A stretch of DNA of 64,000 bases from Erythroxylum novogranatense. Taxonomy: Eukaryota > Streptophyta > Magnoliopsida > Malpighiales > Erythroxylaceae. The notes under the pieces were generated by a model. That model worked only from the letters and a program-made list of their open reading frames with translations, was not told the origin of the DNA and did not search any database. The stretch is from positions 10,037,225 through 10,101,224 of the forward strand of contig CM057226.1 in assembly GCA_029891385.1 (NCBI GenBank), read 5' to 3'. Below, one piece after another: positions 46,743 through 58,543 of this stretch. A program made the position numbers and the translations under genes. The first letter of the stretch is position 1. Every line of letters begins with the position of its first letter.

Positions 46743-47121
46743 TATAAGCAAGCAACATCGGTTGAAGTGTAACATATCAAATTATGGGAGCAAATCGGTT
46801 CTATAATTGGTTCACTATGATATATGGCAAGCACTAGCTCTGTTCACATGAGGAGCAAAATACTTTGTATCCTTCATTGATGATTATTCCGAGAGATGTT
46901 GGATGTATCCAATCAAAAGGAAGGCAAATCTGTTTCCAATCTTTAAAGTTAACAAAGCACTGGTAGAATTTGAATCTAAAAAGAAGATCAAATGTTTGAG
47001 GACAAATAACATAGGAGAATACACTGACAATAAATTTGATCAATTCTGTAAACAATAAGGCATCAAAAGGTCGTTCACAATGGCATACACTCTTTAGTAG
47101 AATGGAGTGGCTGAGGGGATG
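46743..47121 (+). pseudogene. Integrase fragment of copia C, before the solo LTR
   Basis: Matches copia A integrase, including KCLRTNN-like codons near 46985, but reads with stops. Ends at the target duplicate GGATG (47117-47121). Confidence 0.75.
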
Positions 47122-48435
47122 TAATACTGCTGTCGCCTGCAGCCAAATTCAAAGAAATTACTTCCTTTAATACAATTTAATGTAGTAGTAGTAAGTGGAT
47201 ATTGTTCCCACGAGAAATTTTTAACAGTAAAGATTAACGAGTTTAAAACTAAAACAAAGTAACAAAAAAGGGAGGTTGGTTCACGTAATTTAAGAAATTA
47301 GAAATAAAAAAATCAGAAATTAACAAAAATAAATGGATTTGAAAATTTAATAGGAAATACCTTAGTTTTCAGGTCACTTATATTATCATGTTAATATGGA
47401 TCCTCGATATAAAATTGCAATCATTAACAAACATTCATTGAGGATGTTTTCTCTTAAGTGTAATGACTAGAAACATGTATCCCAGCATTCTTATTAATTA
47501 ACTACCTAGATACGATCGTAGGTTTAGTTGAATAATAGCTTTATGAATCAAAAACCAATGAGCAAGCGAAATACATATACGACATGCAATCTATCAAGCG
47601 AATATTTCCTTATAATTTTCCGATTCTAACGTAGAGAAGACAATCTTAATTGCTACTTGCAATTAGCGAAACTGAACATCATATTTCATTAATCTAGCAG
47701 TTAAACACATTAATCCCTAATTGCGCACCTAGAAACCAATGAATTCAATTAAAAAGAGTACATCGGAAGATATTCAATGTTAATTAATAATGTAAACTTT
47801 ATTCAAAACATCTCATCATACTAGCAGATAACACGGATACCCTCAACCAAGACAAAAAGTTTAGCTATTCATAACGAAAATAGAAATCAAAGAAATAATA
47901 ATATAACAAGTCTCCATCCGGGGTCTTTCTTAAAGAATACGAAAATATGGGAGAAAGATGCAAAAAACGCAAAAAGACTAAAGGAAAAAAGTGCAGAAAA
48001 TGAAAATCTATCTAAAACCTAGTCTAGCTTGCGTGAATAGTGATCCTCTATCCTTTTATGCTTAATTTTTTGATTTCCCTCCTATCTTTCCTTGATTTTT
48101 GTTAGATAATGTATCCCCCAATTTCAAGTGGTCAATCCCCTTGAAAGATGGCAATATAATATTTAAAGATTGTGAGAATCTCGAATTTAACTTTTGAAAA
48201 TTGATCTACAGATTTATTCCATCCTTAGGCGTGCCCACGCTTAATCACCGAATTACTGTCAAACTTGGAATTTCATATTTTCTTCATTCTTTTGCATCTT
48301 TTTGATTCAATTTCATCTCTAAGGTGTTGAAAATCATCTGTAAACAATTATAAGATAATTTCATTAATTTCAGGTAATAATTTCAACACATTAGAGATAA
48401 TTAAGTATAAAATAAGTGCAAATGATAACTTAACA
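47122..48435. mobile_element. Solo LTR, family S, copy 2
   Basis: Starts TAATACTGCTGTCGCCTGCA (the expected TGG start has become TAA) and ends TAACTTAACA, flanked by a perfect 5-bp duplicate GGATG (47117-47121 and 48436-48440). It aligns end to end with 15925-17266, sharing AACATTCATTG, TGTAATGACTAGAAACATGT, ACCTAGATACGATC and GAGAAG-type words. No coding sequence. Confidence 0.82.
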
Positions 48436-50520
48436 GGATGAGCAGAACTCTATTAGAAAGAACCAAAACTATGTTAGGAATTGCAAACTTAGACAAGACT
48501 TTATGGGCAAAAGCAGTAAGTACCACTCATTTTGTAGTAAATTGGGCCCCATCAATTGCAATTGAATTGAAGACATCGATGGAGATGTGGGCTAGTAAGC
48601 TAGTTGATTATTTAAATCTCTATATATTTGGAATTTTTATGTATGTGATGTACAATCCCCATGAAATTATGAAGTTGGATCTAAAATTCAAAAAATGCTT
48701 ATTCGTAGGGTATGTTGATGGTGTGAAGGGGTAGTCCCTATGAAATCCCACTGCTTATAAGGTTATCATCAACATAAATGTAATCTTTGTAGTTGAGTTA
48801 CAAAAGAAAGGAGAAGATGATAGCACATCAAAGGAAGATTAAAAGACTAATGTTGTTTAAGTGGAAAGAGAATCCCAGACGAATTCTTTTGAACCAGCAC
48901 TGGAGCACCAGGTTTGAGAATCAATAGAGTCTGAAGCTCCAGAGCCTCGTCAATCAAATCATCTAAAAAAAGCAACTCAATTGGCATTCAGACTATATTA
49001 TGGAGGACAATGTTTCATACTATCTTTTAACTGAGGATAATGAGCCATCAACTCTCTAGGAGGCAATGAATAGTTCAAATGCATCTTAATGGATGACAAC
49101 AATACAGGAAGAAATTGAAGCTCTTCATAAAAATAAGACTTGGGAGCTCGTGCTACTACCACATTGAAGAAAGCCTAATGGAAATAAATGGGTTTTCAAG
49201 ATTAAGCGAAATGGCGAAGATCAAATGGAGAGATATCATGCAAGATTGGTGCTAAAGAATATACTCAGAAGAAAAGGATTGATTTCAATAAAATATTTTC
49301 ACATATGTTCTACTCATTATAGTCCGAGTAGTCTTGGCAATATGTGCTACATTTGATTTACATATTGAACAGTTAAATGTAAAACAACTTTTCTTCATAT
49401 AGATTTTGAAGAAGAAATTTATATGCTCCAACTAGAAAGTTTTGAAGAAAAAGGCAAAGAGAACTTGGTTAAACAAATCTCTATACGGTTTAAAGTGGGC
49501 ACTGAGGTGTTAGTATAAGAGAGTTGATTCCTTCATTATGAGCCTTGGACACGGTAGACTAAATGTAGACCCTTGTGCATATTTCAAGAGGTTTGATGAA
49601 AATGACTTCATTATATTGCTGATGTATATAAATGACATGTTAGTAGCAGGCCTCAACAAAGTTCGTCTCAAAGAGTTAAAGGCACAATTGGCTAGGGAAT
49701 TTGATATGAAGGACTTAGGACTAGTAAATAAGATTTTAGGGAGGCAAACTCACCAAGACAGAAGTAACAGGAAGATTTGGCTTTCTAAGAAGAATTATCT
49801 AAAGAAGATCTTACGATGCTTTAACATATAAGATTGTGAGCCAATTTCTACACACTTCTTGTTAATTTCAAGTTATCCTCTAAAATGAGTCCTAGTAATG
49901 AAGAAGAGAGGATGGAGATGTCTACCATATGCATTAGTAGTGGGAAGTTTAATGTTTGCTATGATTTGTATAAGACTAGATATTGCATATGCAGTGGGAT
50001 TGGTTAGTCGATACATAGCGAATCCTGGTAGAGAGCATTGGAATTTTGTAAAGAGGATCCTTTGATACATTAAAGGAACCTCAAATGTTGCATTATATTA
50101 TGGAGGATCGAACTTTATTGTCAGTAGATATGTTGATTTAGAGTATGCAGGTGATCTTGATAAAAGCAAATCTACTACAGACTATATGTTTAAACTTGTT
50201 GGCAAAATTGTAAGCTAGGTTTCAAAACTACAATCAAGTGTTGCTACGTCGACAATAGAAGCAAAATATGTAGTAGCTACATAAGTCAGTAAAGAAGCAA
50301 TATGGTTGAAATGCTCTTGGAAAAATTCAGACACAAATAAAAGAAAATTTTGTTGTTTTGTGACAATCAGAGTGTCTAACATCTTACAAGGAATCCAACA
50401 TTTCATTCAAAAACCAAACACATACGAGTACAATATCACTTTTTTGTGGACAATTCGAAGGAGTTGTAGATATGTAGAAAATTCATACCAAAGATAACTT
50501 AGTAGATTTCATGACAAAGG
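48436..50520 (+). pseudogene. Integrase, RT and RNase H remnants of copia C
   Basis: Resumes with LLERTKTMLGIANLDKTLWA (about 48450-48508). RT has GNKWVFKIKRNGED near 49180 and the segment 49538-49831 including YINDMLVAG, where the usual copia YVDD box reads YIND, and AQLAREFDMKDLG. RNase H decays from about 49960 to 50520. It retains the roughly 264-bp RT segment that copia A lost. Confidence 0.8.
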
Positions 50521-50656
50521 TAATCAATACTGACAAATTTATTTGGTGTCAATCCTTTTGCAACTTGATGGAGACATGAGTAATAAAGAAATGGCAAGGA
50601 AGAAAGAATAGAGTGAAGATCTGATTGATTTTCAATCAAATCTTCAAGTGGAAGAT

Positions 50657-50916
50657 TGTTATTGTCGGCTTCCTAAAGCTAACAAGGGAAGGAAGAAAAT
50701 TTGTGTATATCCACATGCAAATGAAAAAAAAAAGAACAAAAACGAAGCCAACTAGCTGTGACAATTTGTCCAAAGTTAGCTATACAAGTGTGGGAGGGTT
50801 ATAAATAGGCCTTCCCATATAAGTTTCAAATAGGCCTTCCCATATGAGTTTTAAATCTCCCCTTTTTTTAGCTAAATCCTCACAAAAGTTTAGAGAGTGT
50901 TTCTCACATTTTTTAG
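50657..50916 (+). repeat. Truncated 3' LTR of copia C
   Basis: Begins TGTTATTGTCGGCTTCC as in copia A. About 25 bp containing ATAGGCCTTCCCATAT is tandemly duplicated at about 50804-50845. The LTR ends abruptly near TTTCTCACATTTTTTAG, where receptor-kinase sequence begins. Confidence 0.8.
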
Positions 50917-50921
50917 TATCT

Positions 50922-53178
50922 TCCAACTTCCTATGCTGCCAGGCCAATTCTTTAGGCAATGAAACTGACAGGATTGCTTTGCTCTAACTTAGAACTGGGA
51001 TACCCATCGACCCTTTTGGAATCTTTGACTCCTAGAATGATTCTCATTCTTTCTGTAATTGGTATGGTATCACATGCAGTCATAGACATCATCGAGTCAT
51101 GTCCTTAAACATAGCTGGGAAGAGTTTGTTTGGAACTATATTACCATACATTGGAAATCTAAGTTTTTTCAAGACTTTTGTGTTGGCAGACAACAGTTTT
51201 ACAGGGGAGATTCCGCAAGAAGTTGGCATCTTGTTTAGGTTGAGGTGCTTTAATCTCAACAAGAACATTTTAGGTGGAGATATTCCAACCAACTTGACTC
51301 ATTGAACCAAGCTCGACATAGTACAATTTGCATACAACAAGATTGTTGGAAAAATCCTTGAAGGAATTGGTTATCTTGTGGAGCTAAAGTTTCTAAACTT
51401 TCGTCAAAACTTCTTGACAGGAAAGTTTCCACATTCACTTAAACAACCTCAAATTGCTCAGTTATTTTTCTATTGCGTTTAACAAATTAACGGGGGAGAT
51501 TCTGGTTGAAAGAGGCAAATTATCAAGCTTAACATGCTTCACAATTGGAGTCAATAGTATTTCTGGGAAAATTCCTAAGGTCCTTTTTTAATATTTCATC
51601 GCTTAATGTCTTTTCAGTTCCTATCAATCAAATTCGTAGGAGTATACCATATGACATTGGCCTCAAGCTCCCAAGTCTTTTACCCTTTCGCATTGGTGGA
51701 AATAGATTCTTTGGATCAATCATGGATTCATTTAGCAATGCTTCTAATTTGTTGGACAAGTTCCAATCACCTTGGGAAATCTGAAAAATCTACGAAGATT
51801 AAAGCTCTACAATGGCCTTAGAAGTAGATCAGCAAATGACTTGGTTTTCTTAACATCCTTGAAGAATTGCACCAATTTGAACATCCTATCCCTCCCTTCA
51901 ATTAACTTCAAAGGTTTTTTGCCGACCTCACTTGCCAATTTATCCTCTCAAATAAGTGAGTTAAGCCTTGGAAACAATATTTATTTCACTAGAAGTATTC
52001 TAGCAAAACTAATCAAACTAGTCAACCTAACTAGTTTAAAGATCGAACACAACCTTTTAACTGGTTCCATTCCCACTGAACTTGGAATACTATTTAACTT
52101 ACAGGCATCAAGTTTAGGCAACAACAGGTTGTCCGGTCAAGTCCCACTTTCCATAGCCAATCTCAGTCATTTGTACAGGCTATACTTAAATGAGAATAAT
52201 TTGGAAGGAATCTTTCCTTCGGGTATTGAAAATTGCCATTTAGGTGTACTCGATGCTTTCAAAAATAAGTTCAGTGGAACCATACCCAAGGAGATACTAG
52301 GCCTGCCTGCATTAACAAAATTGCTCAACCTATCATGGAACTCCTTTACTGGAAACCGACCAATAGAGGTGAGAAATCTGAAATTGAACACATTAGATAT
52401 CTCTGCCAACAATCTGTCTAGTGAATTTCCAACAACCATAGGAGAATGCCTTAGCTTGGAAAAGTTTTACATGCATGAAAATTTCTTCCAAGGTATGATT
52501 CCTTCATCTTTGACTTCCCCAAAAGGTCTTCAAAAATTAGACTTATCACAAAACACCCTTATAGGAGAAATTCCTAAAGACCTACAAAGTCTACGATTTT
52601 TGAGTTGGCTAAACCTTTTTTTTTATGATCTTGAGGGAGAGGTTCCAACTGGAGGGGTCTTTACAAACTTCTTTCTCTTTATAATAAAGATATTGTGTAA
52701 GTAAATGGCATCAGAGATTATCATGTTCAATTACCACTTCAGTTCATCACGTTAGCATTATTCTATTAATTGCAGAATATGGAATGGGTGATGCGGCATC
52801 AAAGGCGGGAGATGTGTACAACTATGGCATCCTCGTGTTAGAAATGTTCTCAGGAAGAAGACCAATTGATGAAATGTTCAAAGAAGGATTAAATCTTCGA
52901 GATTTCATTAGCATAACAATGCCACAAAGACTAGACAATATAGTAGGCCCAGTTCTTTTTGAAATAGAATCTACAGGAGAAGCAACCTCTAGAAAAGATG
53001 ATAATGTTGCAGTTGAGATCAATATGAACATAAGCTTCATGAAACAAAAAGTGCAGAAATGCTTACTAGCTATATTTGAAGTCGGACTTGCTTGTTCTGC
53101 AGAATCTCCTAAACATAGAATGAATATGGAGGACAATAGGTAACTACATTTGATCAGAAATGCTATTTTAGATAGTTA
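50922..53178 (+). pseudogene. LRR receptor kinase pseudogene A3 with kinase deletion
   Basis: Close copy of A2. It starts within the signal-peptide codons (GTATCTTCCAACTTCCTATG), so the start codon is missing. Stops replace codons at about 50986 (TAA), 51033 (TAG) and 51303 (TGA), and there are frame changes near 51440 and 51590 plus an in-line deletion near 51750. The rest of the LRR domain is open from 51772 to 52704. At about 52665 an 840-bp deletion (A2 coordinates about 40971-41810) joins the last LRR to the middle of the intron, removing the cap, membrane span and kinase subdomains I to VIII. Exon 2 remains at about 52776-53178 with its own lesions. Not a functional receptor kinase. Confidence 0.9.
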
Positions 53179-53197
53179 GGTCTCTAGATGTTGTTCT

Positions 53198-53649
53198 TGA
53201 TAGAATTTTATCATTAATTTTGTGGACTAACATAATAAACATAATTTTGTACAAACCTCGATTAATTATATTGAAATATAATTAGGCTTGATAATTCTCT
53301 CTCTAACATGTCATTAGGCTTGTGTTCATGGGCCTGCTATGATGGGTAGACTTGACCCATATTTTGTAGTGCAAAGGAGGCCCTATTGCTAGCTGAGCTT
53401 AAATACAGTCACCTCATTGAGAATTGTATATGTTTTTTTGCTAGTTAGCATTTGGAATAGCAATAGTCAATCATCTGCGTCTCTATCACTTCGCTTCACA
53501 GAAAACAACAATGAATTCAATTGTTCCTCAATTTTTAGGTATTTGTGCATCTAATTATTGAATCTAGTATGTTTCAATCCTAGGGTTAATTAATCGTATT
53601 GATTAATTATGAAATTAATCTGTGATTTTGTGTTGAATTTCCTTGATCA
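53198..53649 (+). repeat. Probable 5' LTR of copia D
   Basis: Follows pseudogene A3 directly. Begins TGATAGAATTTTATC and ends CCTTGATCA; three bases later TGGTATCAAAGTAG (53652) resembles the tRNA-Met primer binding site. No second copy in the window confirms the ends. Confidence 0.55.
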
Positions 53650-54889
53650 ATTGGTATCAAAGTAGTGTTAGCCCTAATTGTGACTACTAATTTTAGGTAT
53701 TTTTTGAGATGTTTATTTTCATGAAATTTGGGGTTTTCAGTTTTGTTAATTTGTTAATTTTGATATCTGTTTTGTTAATTTTTGTGAAATATGTTTTGTT
53801 GTTGTTGATTTGTTTCGATTTGGTGTCAAATAGTGTGGTAAGTATGTTGAATTTTTTATTTGATCTTTGAAAACTCTAAACCAAACCAAAAGCCATCACT
53901 TTTAAACCCGTTCCTTTTGATTTTTTCCGAAAGTTTTTAGTAGCCTTTTCATGCAATTGATTAGGGGGTTTGATAGATCCTAAAATTCTGAATCTAATGA
54001 CACCATTTTCATTGAAAATGGATCAAAATCAAGCAAGATATAGCCATTTATCGAATCGGGTTGCGAACTGGGTCCACCAACCCAAATTCTAGTGTTTAAA
54101 GTGAGGAAGACACAGCCCGACCCGGTTGGTTTTTCCCCACACGCAGTGGTGGCACTTGTGGCCTCTTCCCTTGGCTATTTTGTACCAAATTTTATGTGTT
54201 TGCTCTATTTGCTCAGTTCAAATTTATGGTTTTTTGGAATTTTTTTAATAATAGAAATTTTTATTTTATTTTTCCCAAATTTTAAAATTCATAAATATAT
54301 ATTCTACTCTTCGAATTTTCTCTTGAAAATTTTTGTACTTGTTTCTAGTATTATCTGGGCTTGTGGGGTCTTGTGTACTCTAAGTACTATATAGTTATGT
54401 TCCAAAATTAATTTTGGATGTAGTTTATGCATATTATGTTATATTATATGATTACTATTGTTAATTTTGTAATTGTGCTGCTAACTGAAACCTATGAGGG
54501 CAATCTTGGGAAAGTTAATGGACTATTGTCATTCACTTTGTGTAATTGTAAGCTCGCCTATCGTGGGACCAATTATTACAAATAGCTATTGTGATGTTGT
54601 TATTGGGCATACATTAGATACTATGTTAATGATGCACTTATCCTATGAGTTTGTCTTTATCAATGTGGTTTCTAATGTTTTGTTTAATTCATTGAATTAT
54701 GCCTCTAAGTTTTTAGTATCCTATCGATATTAGCTTTATGGCATAATTTAATGTTCTGGATGATCTGTGTTGTAATTCAGGACCCTTAGGCAGGATTGCA
54801 ATTGCATGAGAACTTAGCTATGTTGTTTGCCTAATTTTGCTAGTTCTTGACACATTTGCCAAATATCCTTGCATTATATCAATTTCCAG

Positions 54890-55725
54890 CTTTAAATTAT
54901 TTGATTAAGCTGAATGGGACCAATTATGAGGACTAGTTTAGATCATTGAATTTATTTTTGGCAATTTCTAATGTTGATGTTGCTCTCCTTGAAGATGAGC
55001 CTGCACAATCCACTTTTGAAATTTCCGCTGCAGATAAAGCTAAATATGATAAGTGGATTCATTCTAACAAGGTTTGTTTGATGACTATCAAGTACACAAT
55101 GGAAAAGACTATTAAAGAGAGCATCATAAAAACTGATAATGCTAAAAATTTTCTCAAGGTTGTTGGTGAAAAATTCCAGAAGTTTGATAAGATTGAAAAG
55201 TCTAATTACTTGTCTTTACTGTTTAAGACCAAGTATGATGGTGTGGGTGGTGTTCGTGAGCATGTTATGAAGCTTGTGAACTGGTATAACAAGTTGGAGG
55301 CCATGAAAGTTGTGTTGGGAGAGGATTATCTAATCTGGCAAGTGTTTGAATCTCTTCCATCTGAGTTTGATGTTCTCAGGACTACTTACCATGCTCAGAA
55401 AGATGAATGGAGCATTGATGAATTGATTTCTATTCTTATTCAAGAGGACCATACTATAAAGAAAGGAAAGTCCCATAGTATTCATCATACTTCTCATAAA
55501 AGTGGTGACAAAAAGAAATTTTATAGAACAAACAGGGTAAGTCTCAATTTAAAAAGAAGGGGAATGATAAACCTACCTTACCTTTTGGGCCTAGTGAGAG
55601 TTCTGGTGCTAAGCCCAAGCTTGTTTTTAATGGAAGCTGCAACTTTTGTCATGAATATGGGCATAGGCAGCATAACTGTGTGAAGTTTAAGAACTTGTTG
55701 GCAAAGAAGAAAGGTATACCTTAAA
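54890..55725 (+). pseudogene. Gag of copia D
   Basis: An open segment 54946-55683 encodes copia gag (UBN2-type) with KLVNWYNKLEAMKVVLGED and WQVFESLPSEFDVLRTTY. A stop (TAG, about 54934) precedes it, and a frame change near 55540 leads into the zinc knuckle CNFCHEYGHRQHNC (55638-55679) in a different frame. Best-preserved gag among the copia copies here. Confidence 0.83.
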
Positions 55726-56281
55726 TCTTTGTTTGTTTTGAATCAAATCTGGTTGATGTTCCTCCTAATTCATGGTGGTTAGACACTAGTGCAATTATTC
55801 ATATAATGAACTCATTGCAGGAATTCAAAAGCAGGCAGAAACCAAATAAAGGGGAGTTGACGGTGCAACTAAGAGATGGATTTAATGTTAATTTTGAGCA
55901 CATAAGAGTAGTTTCCTTAAAGTTGAGTAATGGAAATGATTTGCTTTTGAAAGATAATGTTTATATGTTTTCTATAAGAAGGAATTTGATTTCAGTTTCT
56001 GTTTTACACAGTTGTGGTACATTTTCCATATAATCAATAAAGGTGTTGTTTTTTACTATGATTTTAATGTTGTTAGTTCTGCAATTATGCGTGATGGATT
56101 GTTTTTACCGAATGCTAATTCTTCTAGTTTTAACCGACAATATGATGATATTAATGTTGTTGTTGGAAAGAAACATTGGAGTTATTGAAAAATTTTCGAT
56201 GTTGTGGCATAAACGGTTAGGACATATCTCTAAGGAGAGAATGCAGAGGTTGATTAAAGAAACTATTTTGCATAATCTATA
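55726..56281 (+). pseudogene. Protease and pre-integrase region of copia D
   Basis: Protease active-site region reads WWLDTSAIIHIMNS near 55777, with Asp present. The pre-integrase motif MLWHKRLGHISKERMQRL lies at about 56200-56254. Frames shift near 56035. The sequence ends where the fold-back starts. Confidence 0.78.
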
Positions 56282-56282
56282 T

Positions 56283-56688
56283 AGGGTCCGTGAACTTGGG
56301 CCCTTATGACCGCCACTGATGAGGTCGGGCTCTCTTGTGGCGATCGCGTGGCCCAAGTTCACTGAACCTACATAAAAAGGCAATGGCTCGATGGTAAGAG
56401 GCGTCTACTTAAAGTGGGACAAAACCTTGAGGTCTTGGTTTGAGTCGTGGGCTCACTGGTTAAAAAGAGGACAATACACAGGTCTTTGGCGGTGAGGCGG
56501 GCTCTCTTGTGGCGGTGGCGTGGCCCAGTTCACGGACCCTACATTAAAAGGAGCCTTTTAATGTAGGTCCGTGAACTGGGCCACGCTGTGCCACAAGAGA
56601 GCCTGACCTCTACCGCCAAAGAGACCTGTATTGTCCTCTTTGGCGCTTGGGTGAGCCCACGACTCGAAACCAAGACCTCAAGGTTTTG
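56283..56688. repeat. Fold-back element with tRNA-like promoter boxes
   Basis: Left arm 56420-56550 and right arm 56555-56688 are inverted copies with small differences, separated by only four bases (GAGC) at the centre of CTACATTAAAAG/CTTTTAATGTAG. A third partial copy (56283-56373) is itself a small inverted repeat (GGGTCCGTGAACTTGGGCC with GGCCCAAGTTCACTGAACC). Words like TGGCTCGATGGT (56384) and GGTTTGAGTCG (56437) resemble pol III A and B boxes, so a tRNA-derived SINE inserted head to head is one reading; a fold-back transposon is another. Confidence 0.7.
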
Positions 56689-56790
56689 CTGTTCTTAGAT
56701 GTGAAAACTTCTTTCCTGAATGGCGATTTGTATAAAGATGTGTTCATGAATCAACCTGCTGGTTTTGTTGAGAAAGGTAAGGAACATTGA
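56689..56790 (+). pseudogene. RT fragment of copia D
   Basis: LDVKTSFLNGDLYKDVFMNQ, the conserved copia RT segment, can be read just after the fold-back. It ends at a stop where the next element's AT-rich LTR begins. Confidence 0.75.
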
Positions 56791-58398
56791 TATGTATTTA
56801 ATTGTTGATATATTTAATTATTTACACTTAGCGATTAATGATACAAAAATGCTTAAGATATTCACTTTAATTCATATGTAATTTTAGGTGAAATTTGGAA
56901 GCAAAGAAATTAAAAAGAAGAAGGTAACATGATTTTGCATGCATTGGACTTAAGATGTTGAAGTAACACTGCGGCAAATAAGGAGCAAAACGGCAACATA
57001 ACACATCATAAATAGCACCAAAATGACAACGTAGATGAGGAGAGGCAGCAGCTGGAGGACGTTATGCATTAAACGCACAACGTTTCAGATAAAACGCAAA
57101 GACGAAGCCACATGAGAAGGGATGTTGGGACATTATACGAAACAGTTAAAAGAGCCTAGCTTGTTAATTTGTCCCATCAGCTACAGAGAGCATGCAATGT
57201 TTTACTTAAAAACACAGAAGGTAGGCGTAGAGAGAATAGGGGATTTAACGCTACAGTGGACCAGCGATAGGGATATAATTTTAATTGTCCAATCGATGCC
57301 AGAGTGTACAGCATAGTGAAAGCTGCGTGAGGGTCTACGTTTAACGTAGTTGCCTGCATTAAACGTAGACGAGGAGTGCATTTCAGGAGAGCTAGAGCTG
57401 GCTTGGGCGTAAACGTGAAGATTGTGGGCGTGATTAGTGTGCTAGGACAATAAACCCTACCCATCAAGTGAACAATGAGAGGCATGATGAAAAGATAGGG
57501 CTGCCAGTGAAGGGGTCATGGGGGCTGAAGCATTTTTTCGAGAAAGACCCATGAAGAGCTAGACGTCCCAACGCCGGTTCGGAGGTGACATCATTGTCGA
57601 CAACCTAGGTTAAGTTTTTTTTATTTTTTTATTTCTTACGCTCATTAGGAATTGATTGTGTTATCCTATATTAATTGGTTTGGGTATTGTGTATGCATAA
57701 TCACATTTTCGTTATTATTCAGTTATTTATGTATGAACTCATTGAGTGTTGTGAGTTGATAATTTTAATGCATTCATTGAATCGTTAATTACAAAACCAT
57801 TACTAGAATTTCGATATAATCCGTAATTGTTATGTTGAAATTCATATGTAGCGACTAATGATTAGAAATCATTAGGGATAACATGACCTAGGTTAAATGA
57901 CGCATCGTATATGGTTGTTGCCTTAATTAATCGTTTTTCCTAAATCGTAATGCTACTGCCTAATTAAATCTAGAGATCGTATCTTAGATTGTTTGGTGGT
58001 TATGTTTAATTAACGATCATATCTTAATTAAACAAAACCTAAGGGAAAACTCGGGTTAATTATTAATCCACGATTAATAGTTGCTAGGAGAGGTTAAAGA
58101 ACAACAAATTAATAAAATATGTGTAGTCAGGGTGTAGGCCGAGATTGAACCAAAGAACCAGGTCCCTACCGAATTCTCCATTTTTATCATTTTTTCAAGT
58201 TTTCTTTAATTTTTTTTATTAGTTAGTTTTATTTTATTTTCTTCTTCCAAAAATCCAAAACCCCCAGTTAATCCTAAACACCAATTAATTTCATTTCATA
58301 AACTTTACACACACTCTCTGTGGGATCGACCTAGACTTGCCATTGCTATAGTAGTAGTCTAGTTATTTTATTTTAACTAGTATAATGATGCGCGGTCA
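56790..58398 (+). repeat. Probable 5' LTR of the non-autonomous element
   Basis: Right end is firm: GCGCGGTCA (to 58398) precedes the primer site by five bases. Left end is uncertain (TGATATGTATTTAATTG or nearby). Contains no gene; the last 250 bases resemble Athila-type LTR ends (CACTCTCTGTGGGATCGACC). Confidence 0.6.
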
Positions 58399-58403
58399 AA
58401 TTT

Positions 58404-58421
58404 TGGCACCGTTGCTGGGGA
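58404..58421 (+). other. Primer binding site of the non-autonomous element
   Basis: TGGCACCGTTGCTGGGGA; closely resembles the 18-base site of the Athila element at 21011 (TGGCGCCGTTGCCGTGGA), most differences being C/T or G/A changes. Confidence 0.8.
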
Positions 58422-58543
58422 GGCGATGTTTTAGTTTTTGTTTATGATTTAATTAATGTTTTGTATATATTTGTTCGTAAGTGATTTCTTTAATATTATT
58501 TTTTGATCTTTTCATTTTTGTTTCATGTTTCAAAAAAATTGAT

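Larger units (their letters stand above)
46743..50916 (+). mobile_element. Ty1/copia element C (Tork-like), truncated at both ends
   Basis: Close relative of copia A, aligned from ATAAGCAAGCAACATCGG (A: 34080 onward) through integrase, RT and RNase H into a partial 3' LTR (50657 to about 50916). The 5' LTR, gag and protease are absent. It is interrupted by a solo LTR at 47122-48435. The LTR is cut at the junction with pseudogene A3. No intact frame. Confidence 0.82.
53198..56790 (+). mobile_element. Ty1/copia element D, truncated
   Basis: A probable LTR, primer site, a long leader (53666-54890), gag, protease and pre-integrase in order, then a fold-back (56283-56688) where most of the integrase and the start of RT should be, and a short RT fragment up to about 56790. 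The 3' half and 3' LTR are missing, cut by the next element. The leader has a hydrophobic open stretch (54092-54394) that looks like chance. Confidence 0.75.

Noticed and set aside
54092..54394. Small membrane protein in the copia D leader
   Set aside because: Hydrophobic because of T-rich composition; no homology recognised and no start context support.
56384..56450. tRNA gene
   Set aside because: A-box and B-box-like words are present, but no cloverleaf with acceptor stem and anticodon arm could be drawn.
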